From Phenylobacterium montanum (GTDB lineage Bacteria > Pseudomonadota > Alphaproteobacteria > Caulobacterales > Caulobacteraceae), in assembly GCF_018135625.1 (NCBI RefSeq), contig NZ_CP073078.1, positions 434,001-498,000 on the forward strand: a DNA stretch of 64,000 nucleotides. Direction: 5' to 3'. Each line of letters opens with the position of its first letter. The stretch's first letter is position 1. Below the pieces are notes generated by a model. That model made no database searches, had not been told where the DNA came from, and saw nothing but the letters and a program-made list of their open reading frames with translations. Shown in pieces: positions 17,811 to 28,626 of the stretch. The position numbers and the translations under genes are program-made.

Positions 17811-17898
17811 AATATCTACCTTGCCCGTAGGGTTTAGCGGTGTGAGTGACACAAAAGCACGGCGCGGATTGCACGCGCCTTTAATCGGGGAGGTCGCC

Positions 17899-20262
<2,364 letters not shown>

Positions 20263-20278
20263 GTCGAGCCGTGGAACA

Positions 20279-20307
20279 GGCGCGCCGGGCCGACCGTCCG
20301 GCGCGCC
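20279..20307. terminator. Strong hairpin between TonB receptor and GH31 genes
   Basis: GGCGCGCCGG and CCGGCGCGCC form a perfect 10-base stem with a 9-base loop, starting 17 bases after the receptor stop. No T-run follows, so it is either a weak or bidirectional terminator or an RNA-stabilising element that lets the receptor be expressed more than the genes after it. The 99-base gap holds nothing else I can name. Confidence 0.5.
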
Positions 20308-20361
20308 CCAACTACCAGTTTTCGAGCTGCTGCGACGCGGCGGCCAGGGTGACGTTCAGCC

Positions 20362-22377
20362 ATGCAGCTCATCGATCAGGCCGACGGTTTCGATCTCGCA
20401 CTGGACGGCCGCATCGTCGCCCGCCACCGGGCGGCCGCGCCGATGATCTTCGTCGGCCAGGGCGAGCCCTCGGTGCAGATGAACAAGGGCCACTTCAAGA
20501 TCGACGACTATGTCGTGGCCCGGGTCCCGCTGGCCCATGCCAGGATCGTGCGGAGGGACGGTGAGGTGCGGCTAGCGTTCAGCGCCGGGCCGTCCGACGC
20601 ATCATCCCTCACGCTTGTCGTCACGGGCGGGGAAAACGACGCCGCGATCCGTTTCGAAGGCGCCGATGCTTCCATAAACCGCCTCTGGCTGCGCATCGCA
20701 GCCGAGCAAGAGGAGCGCGTCTGGGGGGGCGGCGAGCAGCTTTCCTATTTCGACATGCGTGGCCGGCGGTTCCCGATGTGGACCTCCGAGCCCGGCAATG
20801 GCCGCGACAAGTCCACCCTGATGACCTTCAAGGCCGACCGGACCGGCTCCGGCGGCGACTACTACAACACCAACTATCCCCAGCCGACCTGGCTGTCCTC
20901 GCGGCGCTACGCCCTGCATGTCGAGACCACCGCCTACTCGGCCTTCGATTTCAGGCATGGCGACTTTCATGAGATCGAGGTGTGGGCCGTGCCAGAGCGG
21001 ATCGAGCTATGGGCCCGCGATCATTTCATCGACCTGGTCCGCGCCCTGTCCGACCGCTTCGGCCGCCAGCCGCCCTTGCCGGATTGGGTGCTGCAGGGCG
21101 CCATCGTCGGGCTCAAGGACGGGGAGCGCAGCTTCGAGCGGCTGGAGGCGTTCCGTGCAGCCGGCGCGGCGATTTCCGGGATCTGGTGCGAGGACTGGGT
21201 CGGCCTGCGCATCACCACCTTCGGCCGGCGCCTCTATTGGGACTGGAAGTGGGATCCCAAGCGCTATCCCGGCCTCGATCGCAAAATCCCCGAACTGGCT
21301 GGGGAAGGGGTCCGGTTCCTGGGCTATGTGAACCCCTATCTCTGCGTCGATGGCGAGCTCTATCCGCACGCCGCCGCCGAGGGCTATCTCGCGCTGCGAC
21401 CCGACGCCGACGAGCCCTACATCGTCGATTTCGGCGAGTTCGACTGCGGCATCGTCGACTTCACCAATCCCAAGGCGGCGGCCTGGTTCGAGGACGTGGT
21501 GATCGGCCGGAACATGCTCGACTTCGGCCTTTCGGGCTGGATGGCCGACTTCGGCGAATACCTGCCTCACGACGTGCGCCTGGCCAGCGGCCTCGACGGC
21601 ATGCTCGCCCACAACGCGTGGCCGACCCTGTGGGGCCAGGTCAACGCCCGCGCCGTGGCCAGCCGCGGCAAGACCGGCGAGGCCCTGTTCTTCATGCGCG
21701 CCGGGTTCACCGGGGTGCAGGCCCATTGTCCGCTGCTCTGGGCCGGAGACCAGTCGGTGGATTTCACCCGCCATGACGGCCTGCCCAGCGTGATCTGCGC
21801 AGCCCTGTCGTCGGGCCTGGTGGGCAACGCCTTCCACCACAGCGACATTGGCGGCTACACCAGCCTTTATGGCAATGTGCGGACGGCCGAACTGATGCAG
21901 CGCTGGAGCGAGATGGCCGCCTTCACCCCGGTGATGCGCTCGCACGAGGGCAATCGGCCGGACCAGAACCTGCAGCTGGACCAGGACCCGGACGTGCTGG
22001 CCCATTTCGCCCGCATGACCCGCATCTACCGCCATCTGGCGCCCTATCTGGCCGAGCTGTCCCAGGAGGCGGCCACAACCGGCGTTCCCGTCCAGCGACC
22101 GCTGTTCCTGCATTTCGAGGGCGATCCGCGTGCGTTCGAGTGCCAGGTCAGCTACCTCTACGGCCCCGACCTTCTGGTCGCGCCGGTGCTGGAGGCGGGC
22201 GCCGAGCGCTGGAGCGCCTATCTGCCGGCGGGCGCTGAGTGGCGCCACCTCTGGAGCGGCGAGACCTTCGCCGGCGGGGCCGAGGTGAGCGTGGCGGCGC
22301 CGATCGGCCAGCCGCCGGTGTTCTACCGCGCCGACGCCGCCCGGGCCGACCTGTTCGCCGCCCTGGCCACGCTCTGA
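20362..22377 (+). CDS. yihQ: GH31 sulfoquinovosidase with KERWY motif
   Basis: A 671-residue GH31 retaining glycosidase, close in size to E. coli YihQ (678). The nucleophile is D396 in WMADFGEYLP and the acid/base D463 in WAGDQ, corresponding to YihQ D405 and D472. The sulfonate-recognition set is K252 (GLKDG), E277 (CEDW), R290 and W293 (RRLYW) and Y499 (DIGGYT). This is the KERWY version known from the Agrobacterium enzyme, in place of QQRWY in E. coli. It should release sulfoquinovose from sulfoquinovosyl glycerol or related glycosides. No signal peptide is seen, so hydrolysis is cytoplasmic. It is six bases ahead of the MFS transporter gene. Confidence 0.93.
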   Translation: MQLIDQADGFDLALDGRIVARHRAAAPMIFVGQGEPSVQMNKGHFKIDDYVVARVPLAHARIVRRDGEVRLAFSAGPSDASSLTLVVTGGENDAAIRFEGADASINRLWLRIAAEQEERVWGGGEQLSYFDMRGRRFPMWTSEPGNGRDKSTLMTFKADRTGSGGDYYNTNYPQPTWLSSRRYALHVETTAYSAFDFRHGDFHEIEVWAVPERIELWARDHFIDLVRALSDRFGRQPPLPDWVLQGAIVGLKDGERSFERLEAFRAAGAAISGIWCEDWVGLRITTFGRRLYWDWKWDPKRYPGLDRKIPELAGEGVRFLGYVNPYLCVDGELYPHAAAEGYLALRPDADEPYIVDFGEFDCGIVDFTNPKAAAWFEDVVIGRNMLDFGLSGWMADFGEYLPHDVRLASGLDGMLAHNAWPTLWGQVNARAVASRGKTGEALFFMRAGFTGVQAHCPLLWAGDQSVDFTRHDGLPSVICAALSSGLVGNAFHHSDIGGYTSLYGNVRTAELMQRWSEMAAFTPVMRSHEGNRPDQNLQLDQDPDVLAHFARMTRIYRHLAPYLAELSQEAATTGVPVQRPLFLHFEGDPRAFECQVSYLYGPDLLVAPVLEAGAERWSAYLPAGAEWRHLWSGETFAGGAEVSVAAPIGQPPVFYRADAARADLFAALATL

Positions 22378-22383
22378 CGCGGC

Positions 22384-23649
22384 ATGTGGACCGCCCGATC
22401 CCGACTGATTCTGGCGCTGCTGATCCTCGGCGGGGTGCTGAACTATGCCGACCGGCAGATCATCGCCGTGCTCAAGCCCATGCTGCAGGAGGAACTGCAC
22501 TGGAGCGACACGGACTACGGCCGGCTGACCTCGGTGTTCCAGTTCGCCTCGGCCGTGGCCTTCCTGGGCTCGGGCTGGTTGATCGACCGCATCGGTTGGC
22601 GCAGGGCCAACCCCCTGGCGGTGGGCGCCTGGAGCCTCGCGGCCATGGCTCACGCCGCGGCGCGCACGGTCGGCCAGTTCACCTTGGCCCGCTTCGCCCT
22701 GGGCGCCACGGAGGCGCTGGGCACGCCGACCGCGATCAAGACCATCGCCGCGGTGTTCCGCGCCGAGGAGCGCTCGCTGGCGCTGGGGATCATGAACGCC
22801 GCCAACACCCTTGGCGCCGTGGTGACGCCGCTGTTGATCCCCCTCCTGGCCTTGCGGGTCGGCTGGGCAAGGTCGTTCCTGCTCACGGGCGGTCTGGGCC
22901 TGGCCTGGGTGGCGCTATGGCTGGTTTTTTCGCCCGGCCGGGAAGATGAAGAGGCCGAGGCTGCGGCTGCGGCGAAGGCGCCGATCGAAAAGGCCGGTTG
23001 GTGGACGGTGCTTCAGGATCGGCGCACCTGGGCGATCGCCGGGGCCAAGGCGCTTTCGGACCAGGTCTGGTGGCTCTTGCTGTTCTGGACCCCGGACCTG
23101 TTCCACCGGGTGTTTCACCTCAGCATCAAGGCGTTCGGGCTACCCCTGGCGGTTATCTACGCCTGCGCCGCCATCGGCGCCCTGGGCGGCGGCTGGGTCA
23201 CGACAAGGCTGTTGGAAACCGGGTTCGGCCTCGATCGCACGCGCAAGCTGATGCTGCTGGTTGCGGCCCTGCTGGCGACGCCGGTCTGCCTGGCGCCCTA
23301 TGTGGGCAGCTATTGGATCGCGACCGCGATCCTGGGCCTGACCCTGGCGGCGCATCAGGTGTTTTCGCTGAACATCTTTGCGCTGGCGACCGACATCTCG
23401 CCGGCGCCGCGCGTGGCCACGGTGGTCAGCATCGGCGCCCTGGCCGGCAACCTCGCCGGCATGGTGATCCTCCAGGCCGCCGGATGGGTGCTGGGGGCCG
23501 GCTATGGCTACCTGCCGCTCCTGGGCCTGGCCTCGGTCTCCTACCTCCTGGGGCTCGGCTGGGTGCGGCTACTGCTGCCGCGGATCGCCAGCGCACAGGC
23601 GGGCGAGCCGGCGTCAGCGTCGGACGAGTTTGGAAAGGCCATCGCGTGA
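22384..23649 (+). CDS. MFS transporter (ACS/ExuT-like), candidate sulfoquinovose uptake
   Basis: A 421-residue major facilitator protein with about twelve membrane segments. NYADRQIIAVLKPMLQ after the first segment and GSGWLIDRIGWRRAN are typical of the anion:cation symporter branch, which carries hexuronates and other anionic sugars. An anionic sulfosugar would suit such a carrier. It lies between the sulfoquinovosidase and a flavin reductase gene (GTGA overlap), so it is probably the inner-membrane step after the TonB receptor. It would replace the ABC importer of the Agrobacterium sulfo-SMO cluster. The loop after segment six is long and acidic (EDEEAEAAAA). Confidence 0.88.
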   Translation: MWTARSRLILALLILGGVLNYADRQIIAVLKPMLQEELHWSDTDYGRLTSVFQFASAVAFLGSGWLIDRIGWRRANPLAVGAWSLAAMAHAAARTVGQFTLARFALGATEALGTPTAIKTIAAVFRAEERSLALGIMNAANTLGAVVTPLLIPLLALRVGWARSFLLTGGLGLAWVALWLVFSPGREDEEAEAAAAAKAPIEKAGWWTVLQDRRTWAIAGAKALSDQVWWLLLFWTPDLFHRVFHLSIKAFGLPLAVIYACAAIGALGGGWVTTRLLETGFGLDRTRKLMLLVAALLATPVCLAPYVGSYWIATAILGLTLAAHQVFSLNIFALATDISPAPRVATVVSIGALAGNLAGMVILQAAGWVLGAGYGYLPLLGLASVSYLLGLGWVRLLLPRIASAQAGEPASASDEFGKAIA

Positions 23650-24245
23650 CATCCAGAACAGCTTCAGCGCCGCTGATCGTCGGCATCGGCGGCACCACGC
23701 GCCCGGGCTCCACCAGCGAGCGGACCCTGGTCAAGGCGCTGGCCGCGGCGGAGGCGCTGGGCGCTCGCACGCGCCTGTTCGGCGGCGCGATTCTGACCCG
23801 GATCCCGATCTACGACCCGACCACGGCCGACCGCTCGCCGGAGCTGCAGGACCTGCTGGATGGCGTGAGACAGGCGGACGGGGTGATCATCGCCACGCCC
23901 GGCTATCACGGCTCGGTCTCCGGCGTGGTCAAGAACGCCCTGGACGCGCTGGAGGGGGTGCGCGGAGACGCGCGGCCCTATTTGGATGGCCGGGCGGTCG
24001 GCTGCATCGTCACCGCCGACGGCTGGCAGGCTGGCGGAACAGCCCTGGCGTCGCTGCGCACCATCGTCCATGCCCTACGCGGATGGCCGACGCCGTTGGG
24101 GGTCACCTTCAACCCCTCGGCCAGTCCGCTGTTCGACGCGGCCGGCGAACTCTGCAATGTCCGCGACGGCGAAATGCTGGCCATGCTGGCCGGCCAGGTG
24201 GTCGGCTTCGCCCGCATGAAGCAGGCGTTGGCGGAGCCCGCCTGA
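23646..24245 (+). CDS. NAD(P)H-dependent FMN reductase, likely partner of the monooxygenase
   Basis: A 199-residue flavodoxin-fold reductase (SsuE/FMN_red family) starting at a GTG that overlaps the MFS stop. VGIGGTTRPGSTSERTL binds the FMN phosphate and ATPGYHGSVSGVVKNALDAL is the isoalloxazine-side loop. It would supply free FMNH2 to the SsuD-like monooxygenase at 16589, the function of SmoA in the known pathway. Its position at the end of the sulfoquinovose gene run supports that. It is convergent with a LysR gene three bases away. Confidence 0.87.
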   Translation: MTSRTASAPLIVGIGGTTRPGSTSERTLVKALAAAEALGARTRLFGGAILTRIPIYDPTTADRSPELQDLLDGVRQADGVIIATPGYHGSVSGVVKNALDALEGVRGDARPYLDGRAVGCIVTADGWQAGGTALASLRTIVHALRGWPTPLGVTFNPSASPLFDAAGELCNVRDGEMLAMLAGQVVGFARMKQALAEPA

Positions 24246-24248
24246 GCC

Positions 24249-25166
24249 TCACATCTGTGTCAACCGATCGGTCTGTCCGAGGCAGTCCGCCGCCGCCTTC
24301 AGCGCGGTTTCGCGGAAAATTTCGGCCACAGCGGGGGGCGGGCCTATGTCCGGCTCCAAGATGGCGAAATCGACCGACAGGTCCGGCTCGAGCCGGCGCA
24401 CGGCGACGCCGAGGCGAGCGAACAGCGGCGCGCTGAACGGCTCGACAATGGCGATCCCCAGGCCGGATTCCACGAACGCGTAGGCGGTGAAGGACTGCTG
24501 GGTCTCCAGCCGGCGCGCCACCTCGACGCCTTCCGCCGCCAGGGCCTGGTCGATGCCGAACCACAGCGCGTCGGCCTCGTGCATCGGCCCGATGAACGGC
24601 TCGCCGGCAAGGTCGCTCAGCCGCACGGTTTCCCGCGACGCCAAGGCGTGGCCGGCGGGCAGGGCGCAGACATAACGGGCGCGGCCTAGAGGACTGGAGC
24701 GCACGCCCTCGCGCACCGGCCCGGCTACGCCAAGGCCGATGTCCGCCTGGGCCAGGAAGACCCGGTCCTCGACCGCGCGCTGGCCGAGCGACTCCACCGT
24801 GACCTTGATCTCCGGATAGGCGGCCTGAAGAGCCTTGACCGCCGGCGCCACGACCGCCGCCGCCAGGGCCGAGAGCGCGGCGATGCGAAGCGAGCCGATC
24901 GGATGGGCGCGGATGCGGCGGGCGGCCTGGTCCAGCAGGTCCAGGCCGGTGAAGCTTCGGCGCACGGCCTCATTGAGAGCCTGCGCCTGATCCGTCGGAA
25001 CCATCCGACCGCCGCGCCGCTCGAACAGGGTGAAGCCGACGCTGGCCTCCAGGTCGGCGATCAGCCGGCTGACCGAAGGCTGGCTGATGCGCAGCAGGGC
25101 GGCGGCCGCAGTGACCCCGCCGCTCTGCATGACCGCGCGAAACGCCTCGACCTGCCGGAACCGCAT
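24249..25166 (-). CDS. LysR-family transcriptional regulator
   Basis: A 305-residue LysR protein with the N-terminal winged helix (MRFRQVEAFRAVMQSGGVTA, SQPSVSRLIADLE) and an effector domain from about residue 90. The start at 25166 is set by the HTH; the longer open frame upstream is antisense to the dioxygenase gene. It is divergent from the PhyH dioxygenase at 25278, and a GTATT-GGCA-AATAC dyad sits ten bases upstream of its start, so it probably controls that gene and itself. It is convergent with the flavin reductase. Confidence 0.92.
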   Translation of the reverse strand: MRFRQVEAFRAVMQSGGVTAAAALLRISQPSVSRLIADLEASVGFTLFERRGGRMVPTDQAQALNEAVRRSFTGLDLLDQAARRIRAHPIGSLRIAALSALAAAVVAPAVKALQAAYPEIKVTVESLGQRAVEDRVFLAQADIGLGVAGPVREGVRSSPLGRARYVCALPAGHALASRETVRLSDLAGEPFIGPMHEADALWFGIDQALAAEGVEVARRLETQQSFTAYAFVESGLGIAIVEPFSAPLFARLGVAVRRLEPDLSVDFAILEPDIGPPPAVAEIFRETALKAAADCLGQTDRLTQM

Positions 25167-25175
25167 AGGCCCATA

Positions 25176-25189
25176 GTATTGGCAAATAC
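25176..25189. promoter_or_regulatory. LysR-site candidate between LysR and PhyH genes
   Basis: GTATT-GGCA-AATAC is a perfect 5-base dyad with A/T-rich arms in a 111-base divergent intergenic region, close to the regulator start. Its shape suits a LysR-type operator, which would allow autorepression and activation of the dioxygenase. Confidence 0.4.
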
Positions 25190-25277
25190 CATAGCTAAGC
25201 AATTCGATTGGATGCGATGGTTCGAACGTGGTTCCTGGCGATGCGCCGGCGAGGTTGACCGGGCCGGGAGGTATGCG

Positions 25278-26045
25278 ATGAGCCGTTTCGAAGCCCAGAA
25301 AGAACAGTTCGCCAACCAGGGCTACGCCGTATTCGAAGGCGTCCTCGACGGCGAGGCCCTGGCGCTGCTGCGCGGCCAGTGCGACGCCTTCGTCGCGCGG
25401 GAGGATGCGCGCATGGACGCCCTGGGCGTCGACACTATCGGCATCACCCACAGGGGCCGCCGCTATTTCGCCAACGAGTGCCAGCGCGCCCAACCGGCCC
25501 TGCGGTCCATGCTGTTCAGCCAGACCATGGCCGAAGTCTGCCGCGCCACCCTGGGCGAGGACGCCTACTTCTTTTTCGACCAGTTCGTCGTCAAAGGGCC
25601 GGATCGCGGCATGCCGTTCGGCTGGCACCAGGATTCGGGTTACGTGGTGGGCAATGGCGGCCCGACCGACCACCCGCCCTATCTGACCTGCTGGTGCCCC
25701 CTGGACGACGCCACGGCCGAGAACGGCACGGTGCGGGTGCTGCCGTTCAGCCAGGCGCCGGCCTCGCGCGAGGGTATCCTGCCGCACGAACGCCAGCCGG
25801 GCTCCAACGACCTGATCGGCTGGAAGAGCGACGAGGGCGCGGTCACCGTGGAGGCCAAGGCCGGCAGCATCGTCGCCTTCTCCAGCCTCTTGCTGCACGC
25901 CACCGGCGCCAACCAGACCGACCGTATGCGCCGGGTCTATCTGGCGCAGTACACGGCCGAGCCGATGCTGGAGAAGGACAAGCGCCAACTGCGACGCAAC
26001 GCCATCGCCCTGGTCCGCGGCGGCAAGCAGGTGACGTTCGCCTGA
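25278..26045 (+). CDS. Phytanoyl-CoA-dioxygenase (PhyH) family Fe(II)/2-oxoglutarate enzyme
   Basis: A 255-residue PhyH-family protein; GGGAGG seven bases before the ATG supports this start. The iron-binding motif HxD is in FGWHQDSGYV, the distal histidine in LLLHATGAN, and an Arg for 2-oxoglutarate follows in RMRRVYLAQY. WCPLDDATAENGTVRVLP is the usual core strand. Family members hydroxylate very different substrates, and the substrate here is unknown. Being between the sulfoquinovose genes and the glycerol genes, it might act on a related lipid or head-group compound, or be an alternative C-S-cleaving dioxygenase; neither is shown. Confidence 0.85.
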   Translation: MSRFEAQKEQFANQGYAVFEGVLDGEALALLRGQCDAFVAREDARMDALGVDTIGITHRGRRYFANECQRAQPALRSMLFSQTMAEVCRATLGEDAYFFFDQFVVKGPDRGMPFGWHQDSGYVVGNGGPTDHPPYLTCWCPLDDATAENGTVRVLPFSQAPASREGILPHERQPGSNDLIGWKSDEGAVTVEAKAGSIVAFSSLLLHATGANQTDRMRRVYLAQYTAEPMLEKDKRQLRRNAIALVRGGKQVTFA

Positions 26046-26049
26046 TCCC

Positions 26050-26952
26050 TCAGGCGGCCAGCGCCTTCGCCTGGCTCTTCAGGAGGTCGATGAAGGCCTT
26101 GACCGCCAAGGGCTGGGTGCGGCGGCGAAGGACATGCACCCCGTCATTGGTGCGCGAGGTGGGCGGCAAAGGCCGCCAGACCAGTTCGCCCGAGGCGCAG
26201 GCGGTCCGGGCCAGGGACAGGGGCGCGGCGGTGATGCAGAACCCGCCGCGCACGACATCGAGGCAGGCGTCCGTGGAATCCAGCTGGAAGTCGGGAAAGG
26301 TTCCGGCGGCCAGCCGCCTGCGCAGCGCCGGCGCGAACCGTTCGCGGCTGGCCGGGGAGGGCGCCGGCAAAACCCAGGGATAGAGGGTGGTGTCCGGGCG
26401 CGCCTCGCCCGCCGCCGGATGGTCGGCGCGGAAGATCAGCACAAGGGGCTCGGAGGGCAGGCCGGAGACGGTGATGTCCTCGGCGAAGGCGCTGTCGTCG
26501 AATTTGCTCATGTCGCAGACCACGAGGTCGAGTTCACGGTCCAGCAGACCCTGCAGCAGCACATCCGACCGCCCGCCCGCCACGGTTACGCGAACCCCGG
26601 GATAGAGGCCGGCGAAGGCGGCCACGGCGCCGGTCACCAGGGGCTGCATCGGATAGGCGCCCGAGCCGGCCCGCACCACCCCCGACACCGGCTCGCGCAG
26701 GCGCCGCGCCTCCTCGTCCAGCGCCGCGCAGGCGGTGATCACGTCCAGGGCCTGGCGGATCAACCGCTCGCCGCTGTCGGTCGGGATCACGAAATGGGTG
26801 CTGCGGTCGAACAGCGCCGCACCGAGTTCAGCCTCCAGCTTCTGCAGGCTGCGGCTGAGGGCGGATTGGGTGACGCCGACCTCGTCCGCTGCGCGGGCGA
26901 AGCTGCGCAGGCGGTAGAGGGCCTCGAAATGTCTCAGGCGGCGCAGGTCCAT
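26050..26952 (-). CDS. LysR-family transcriptional regulator
   Basis: A 300-residue LysR regulator. The HTH is MDLRRLRHFEALYRLRSFARAADEVGVTQSALSRSLQKLE in register with the family (positions 1-40), followed by FDRSTHFVIPTDSGE and a substrate-binding domain. It is divergent from the GlpD-like gene at 27029 with 76 bases between the starts, so it is the likely regulator of the glpD/AGPS/kinase operon. It is convergent with the dioxygenase (four bases apart). Confidence 0.92.
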   Translation of the reverse strand: MDLRRLRHFEALYRLRSFARAADEVGVTQSALSRSLQKLEAELGAALFDRSTHFVIPTDSGERLIRQALDVITACAALDEEARRLREPVSGVVRAGSGAYPMQPLVTGAVAAFAGLYPGVRVTVAGGRSDVLLQGLLDRELDLVVCDMSKFDDSAFAEDITVSGLPSEPLVLIFRADHPAAGEARPDTTLYPWVLPAPSPASRERFAPALRRRLAAGTFPDFQLDSTDACLDVVRGGFCITAAPLSLARTACASGELVWRPLPPTSRTNDGVHVLRRRTQPLAVKAFIDLLKSQAKALAA

Positions 26953-27028
26953 CGGTCAGCAGCTCATTCTCAAAACTCAATACCAAACCGATCTTGATGC
27001 GCATAGTGTCGCCACAACGGAGACGCCA

Positions 27029-28609
27029 ATGTCCGACGCCCTCGACCTGCGCGCCCGCGCGCGCCTGTTCCGCGATCTGGAGAGCCGCGTCTTCGACCTG
27101 GTTGTGATCGGCGGCGGGGTCACCGGAGCCGGCGTGGCGCGGGACGCGGCGTTGAGAGACCTGTCGGTCGCCCTTTTGGAGGCGCGCGACTTCGCCAGCG
27201 GGACCAGCAGCCGTAGCTCCAAGATGATCCATGGCGGCCTGCGCTACCTGGCCCAGGGCGACACCGCCCTGGTCAAGGAAGCCGCTTCGGAGCGGCAGGT
27301 CCTGCGCCGCATCGCGCCGCACCTGACCCGCATCAGCCCCTTCATCGTCCCGGCCCCGACCCTGGCCTCGGTGGCCAAGCTGCGGGCTGGCCTTTGGATG
27401 TTCGAGAAGCTCGGCGGCGCACCGGCTGAGGAGCGGCACCAGATCTGGGACCGGCGCGAACTGGCCGAGCGCGAACCCTTGCTGAGGGCCGATGATTTCC
27501 ACGCGGCGGCGGTCTATCCCGAGTTTCTGACCGACGATTCCCGCCTGACCGTGGCCAATGTCCGCGCTGCGGCGGGAGCGGGCGCCGTGGTCCTGAGCTA
27601 TGCGCCGGTCGTGGCGCTGTCCGGCGACCCGGCGGAGGCGGCGATCTGCCGCTCGAGCCTGCCGGGCGAAACCCTGCAGGCGCGCGTGCGGGGCAGGGTG
27701 ATCGTCAACGCCGCCGGACCCTGGGTCGATGGCGTGCGCCGGATGGAGGAAGCGGGCGCCGACCAGCGCCTGACCCTGACCAAGGGCGTGCATGTGGTCG
27801 TGCCGCGCTCGCGCATACCGATCAACCACACCGTGATCCTGCGCGGGGCCGACAAGCGGGGCCTGTTCGCCGTGCCGCGGGGCGATCGAACCTACATCGG
27901 CACCACCGACACCTTCTACGCCGACCCCGATGAATGGCCGCGGATCACCCGCGAGGACATCGCCTATCTGTTCCAGGCCGCCGAGCGGGGGCTGAAGATC
28001 GCGCCGCTGTCCTTTGACGATATCAGTTCCGTCTGGTCGGGGGTGCGGCCGCTGATCGGCCAGGCCGGCAAGGCGCCCAGCGAGATCTCCCGCCGCGACG
28101 AAGTCTGGACTGGCCCGAGCGGCGTGGTGACCATCGCCGGCGGCAAGCTCAGCGCCTATCGCGCCATGGCCGAGCGCATCGTCGACCTGGTCCAGGAGCG
28201 GCTGGGGCGCAAGGCGAGCAAGGCCGCAACGGCGGAAACGCCTTTGCCCGGCGGCGACGGCGATCACCGCGCACTGATGGCCGATCCGGCCCTGATCGCC
28301 TGTTCGGAGGTCGCCACGCGCCTGGTTGAACTTTACGGTTCGGAGGCTCCGACCGTCGCCCGGGACGGCGGCGATGTTGCGGCCGAAGCCCGCCATGCGG
28401 TGCTTTGCGAAGGCGCGTTACGGCTGGAGGACTACTGGGTGCGCCGTTCCATGCGCGCCTGGTTCGGCGCCGACGCTGGGCTCTCGGCCCTGGCCCCCGC
28501 CGCCGATGCGATGGCGGGGCTGCTCGACTGGGACGCCGCCCGGACCCGGGCCGAGATCGATGCCTGCCGGCGCATCCATCACGAAAGCCTGGCGGCGCTG
28601 GCCGCCTGA
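27029..28609 (+). CDS. glpD: Glycerol-3-phosphate dehydrogenase/oxidase (GlpD-like)
   Basis: A 526-residue FAD enzyme with the dinucleotide motif VVIGGGVTGAGVARDA (about 26-40) and the GlpD signature SSRSSKMIHGGLRYLAQGD. FAVPRGDRTYIGTTDT and the C-terminal helical domain are also present. It would oxidise sn-glycerol-3-phosphate to dihydroxyacetone phosphate, passing electrons to quinone at the membrane. GGAGACGCC precedes the ATG. It is followed by an AGPS-like oxidase (17-base gap) and an FGGY kinase. Glycerol released from sulfoquinovosyl glycerol would be one natural source of substrate. Confidence 0.9.
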   Translation: MSDALDLRARARLFRDLESRVFDLVVIGGGVTGAGVARDAALRDLSVALLEARDFASGTSSRSSKMIHGGLRYLAQGDTALVKEAASERQVLRRIAPHLTRISPFIVPAPTLASVAKLRAGLWMFEKLGGAPAEERHQIWDRRELAEREPLLRADDFHAAAVYPEFLTDDSRLTVANVRAAAGAGAVVLSYAPVVALSGDPAEAAICRSSLPGETLQARVRGRVIVNAAGPWVDGVRRMEEAGADQRLTLTKGVHVVVPRSRIPINHTVILRGADKRGLFAVPRGDRTYIGTTDTFYADPDEWPRITREDIAYLFQAAERGLKIAPLSFDDISSVWSGVRPLIGQAGKAPSEISRRDEVWTGPSGVVTIAGGKLSAYRAMAERIVDLVQERLGRKASKAATAETPLPGGDGDHRALMADPALIACSEVATRLVELYGSEAPTVARDGGDVAAEARHAVLCEGALRLEDYWVRRSMRAWFGADAGLSALAPAADAMAGLLDWDAARTRAEIDACRRIHHESLAALAA

Positions 28610-28626
28610 GGAAGGACCTTCAAAGC

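Noticed and set aside
17791-17898. Upstream TTG start for the TonB receptor
   Set aside because: The ATG at 17899 follows GGGGAGG and gives a normal signal peptide; the extension adds 36 residues with no role.
20312-20361. Short minus-strand reading ending ...QLENW and a stop at 20312-20314, looking like a protein C terminus
   Set aside because: Only about 15 codons are credible and they run into the GH31 start; a relic of a lost gene is possible, but too short to call.
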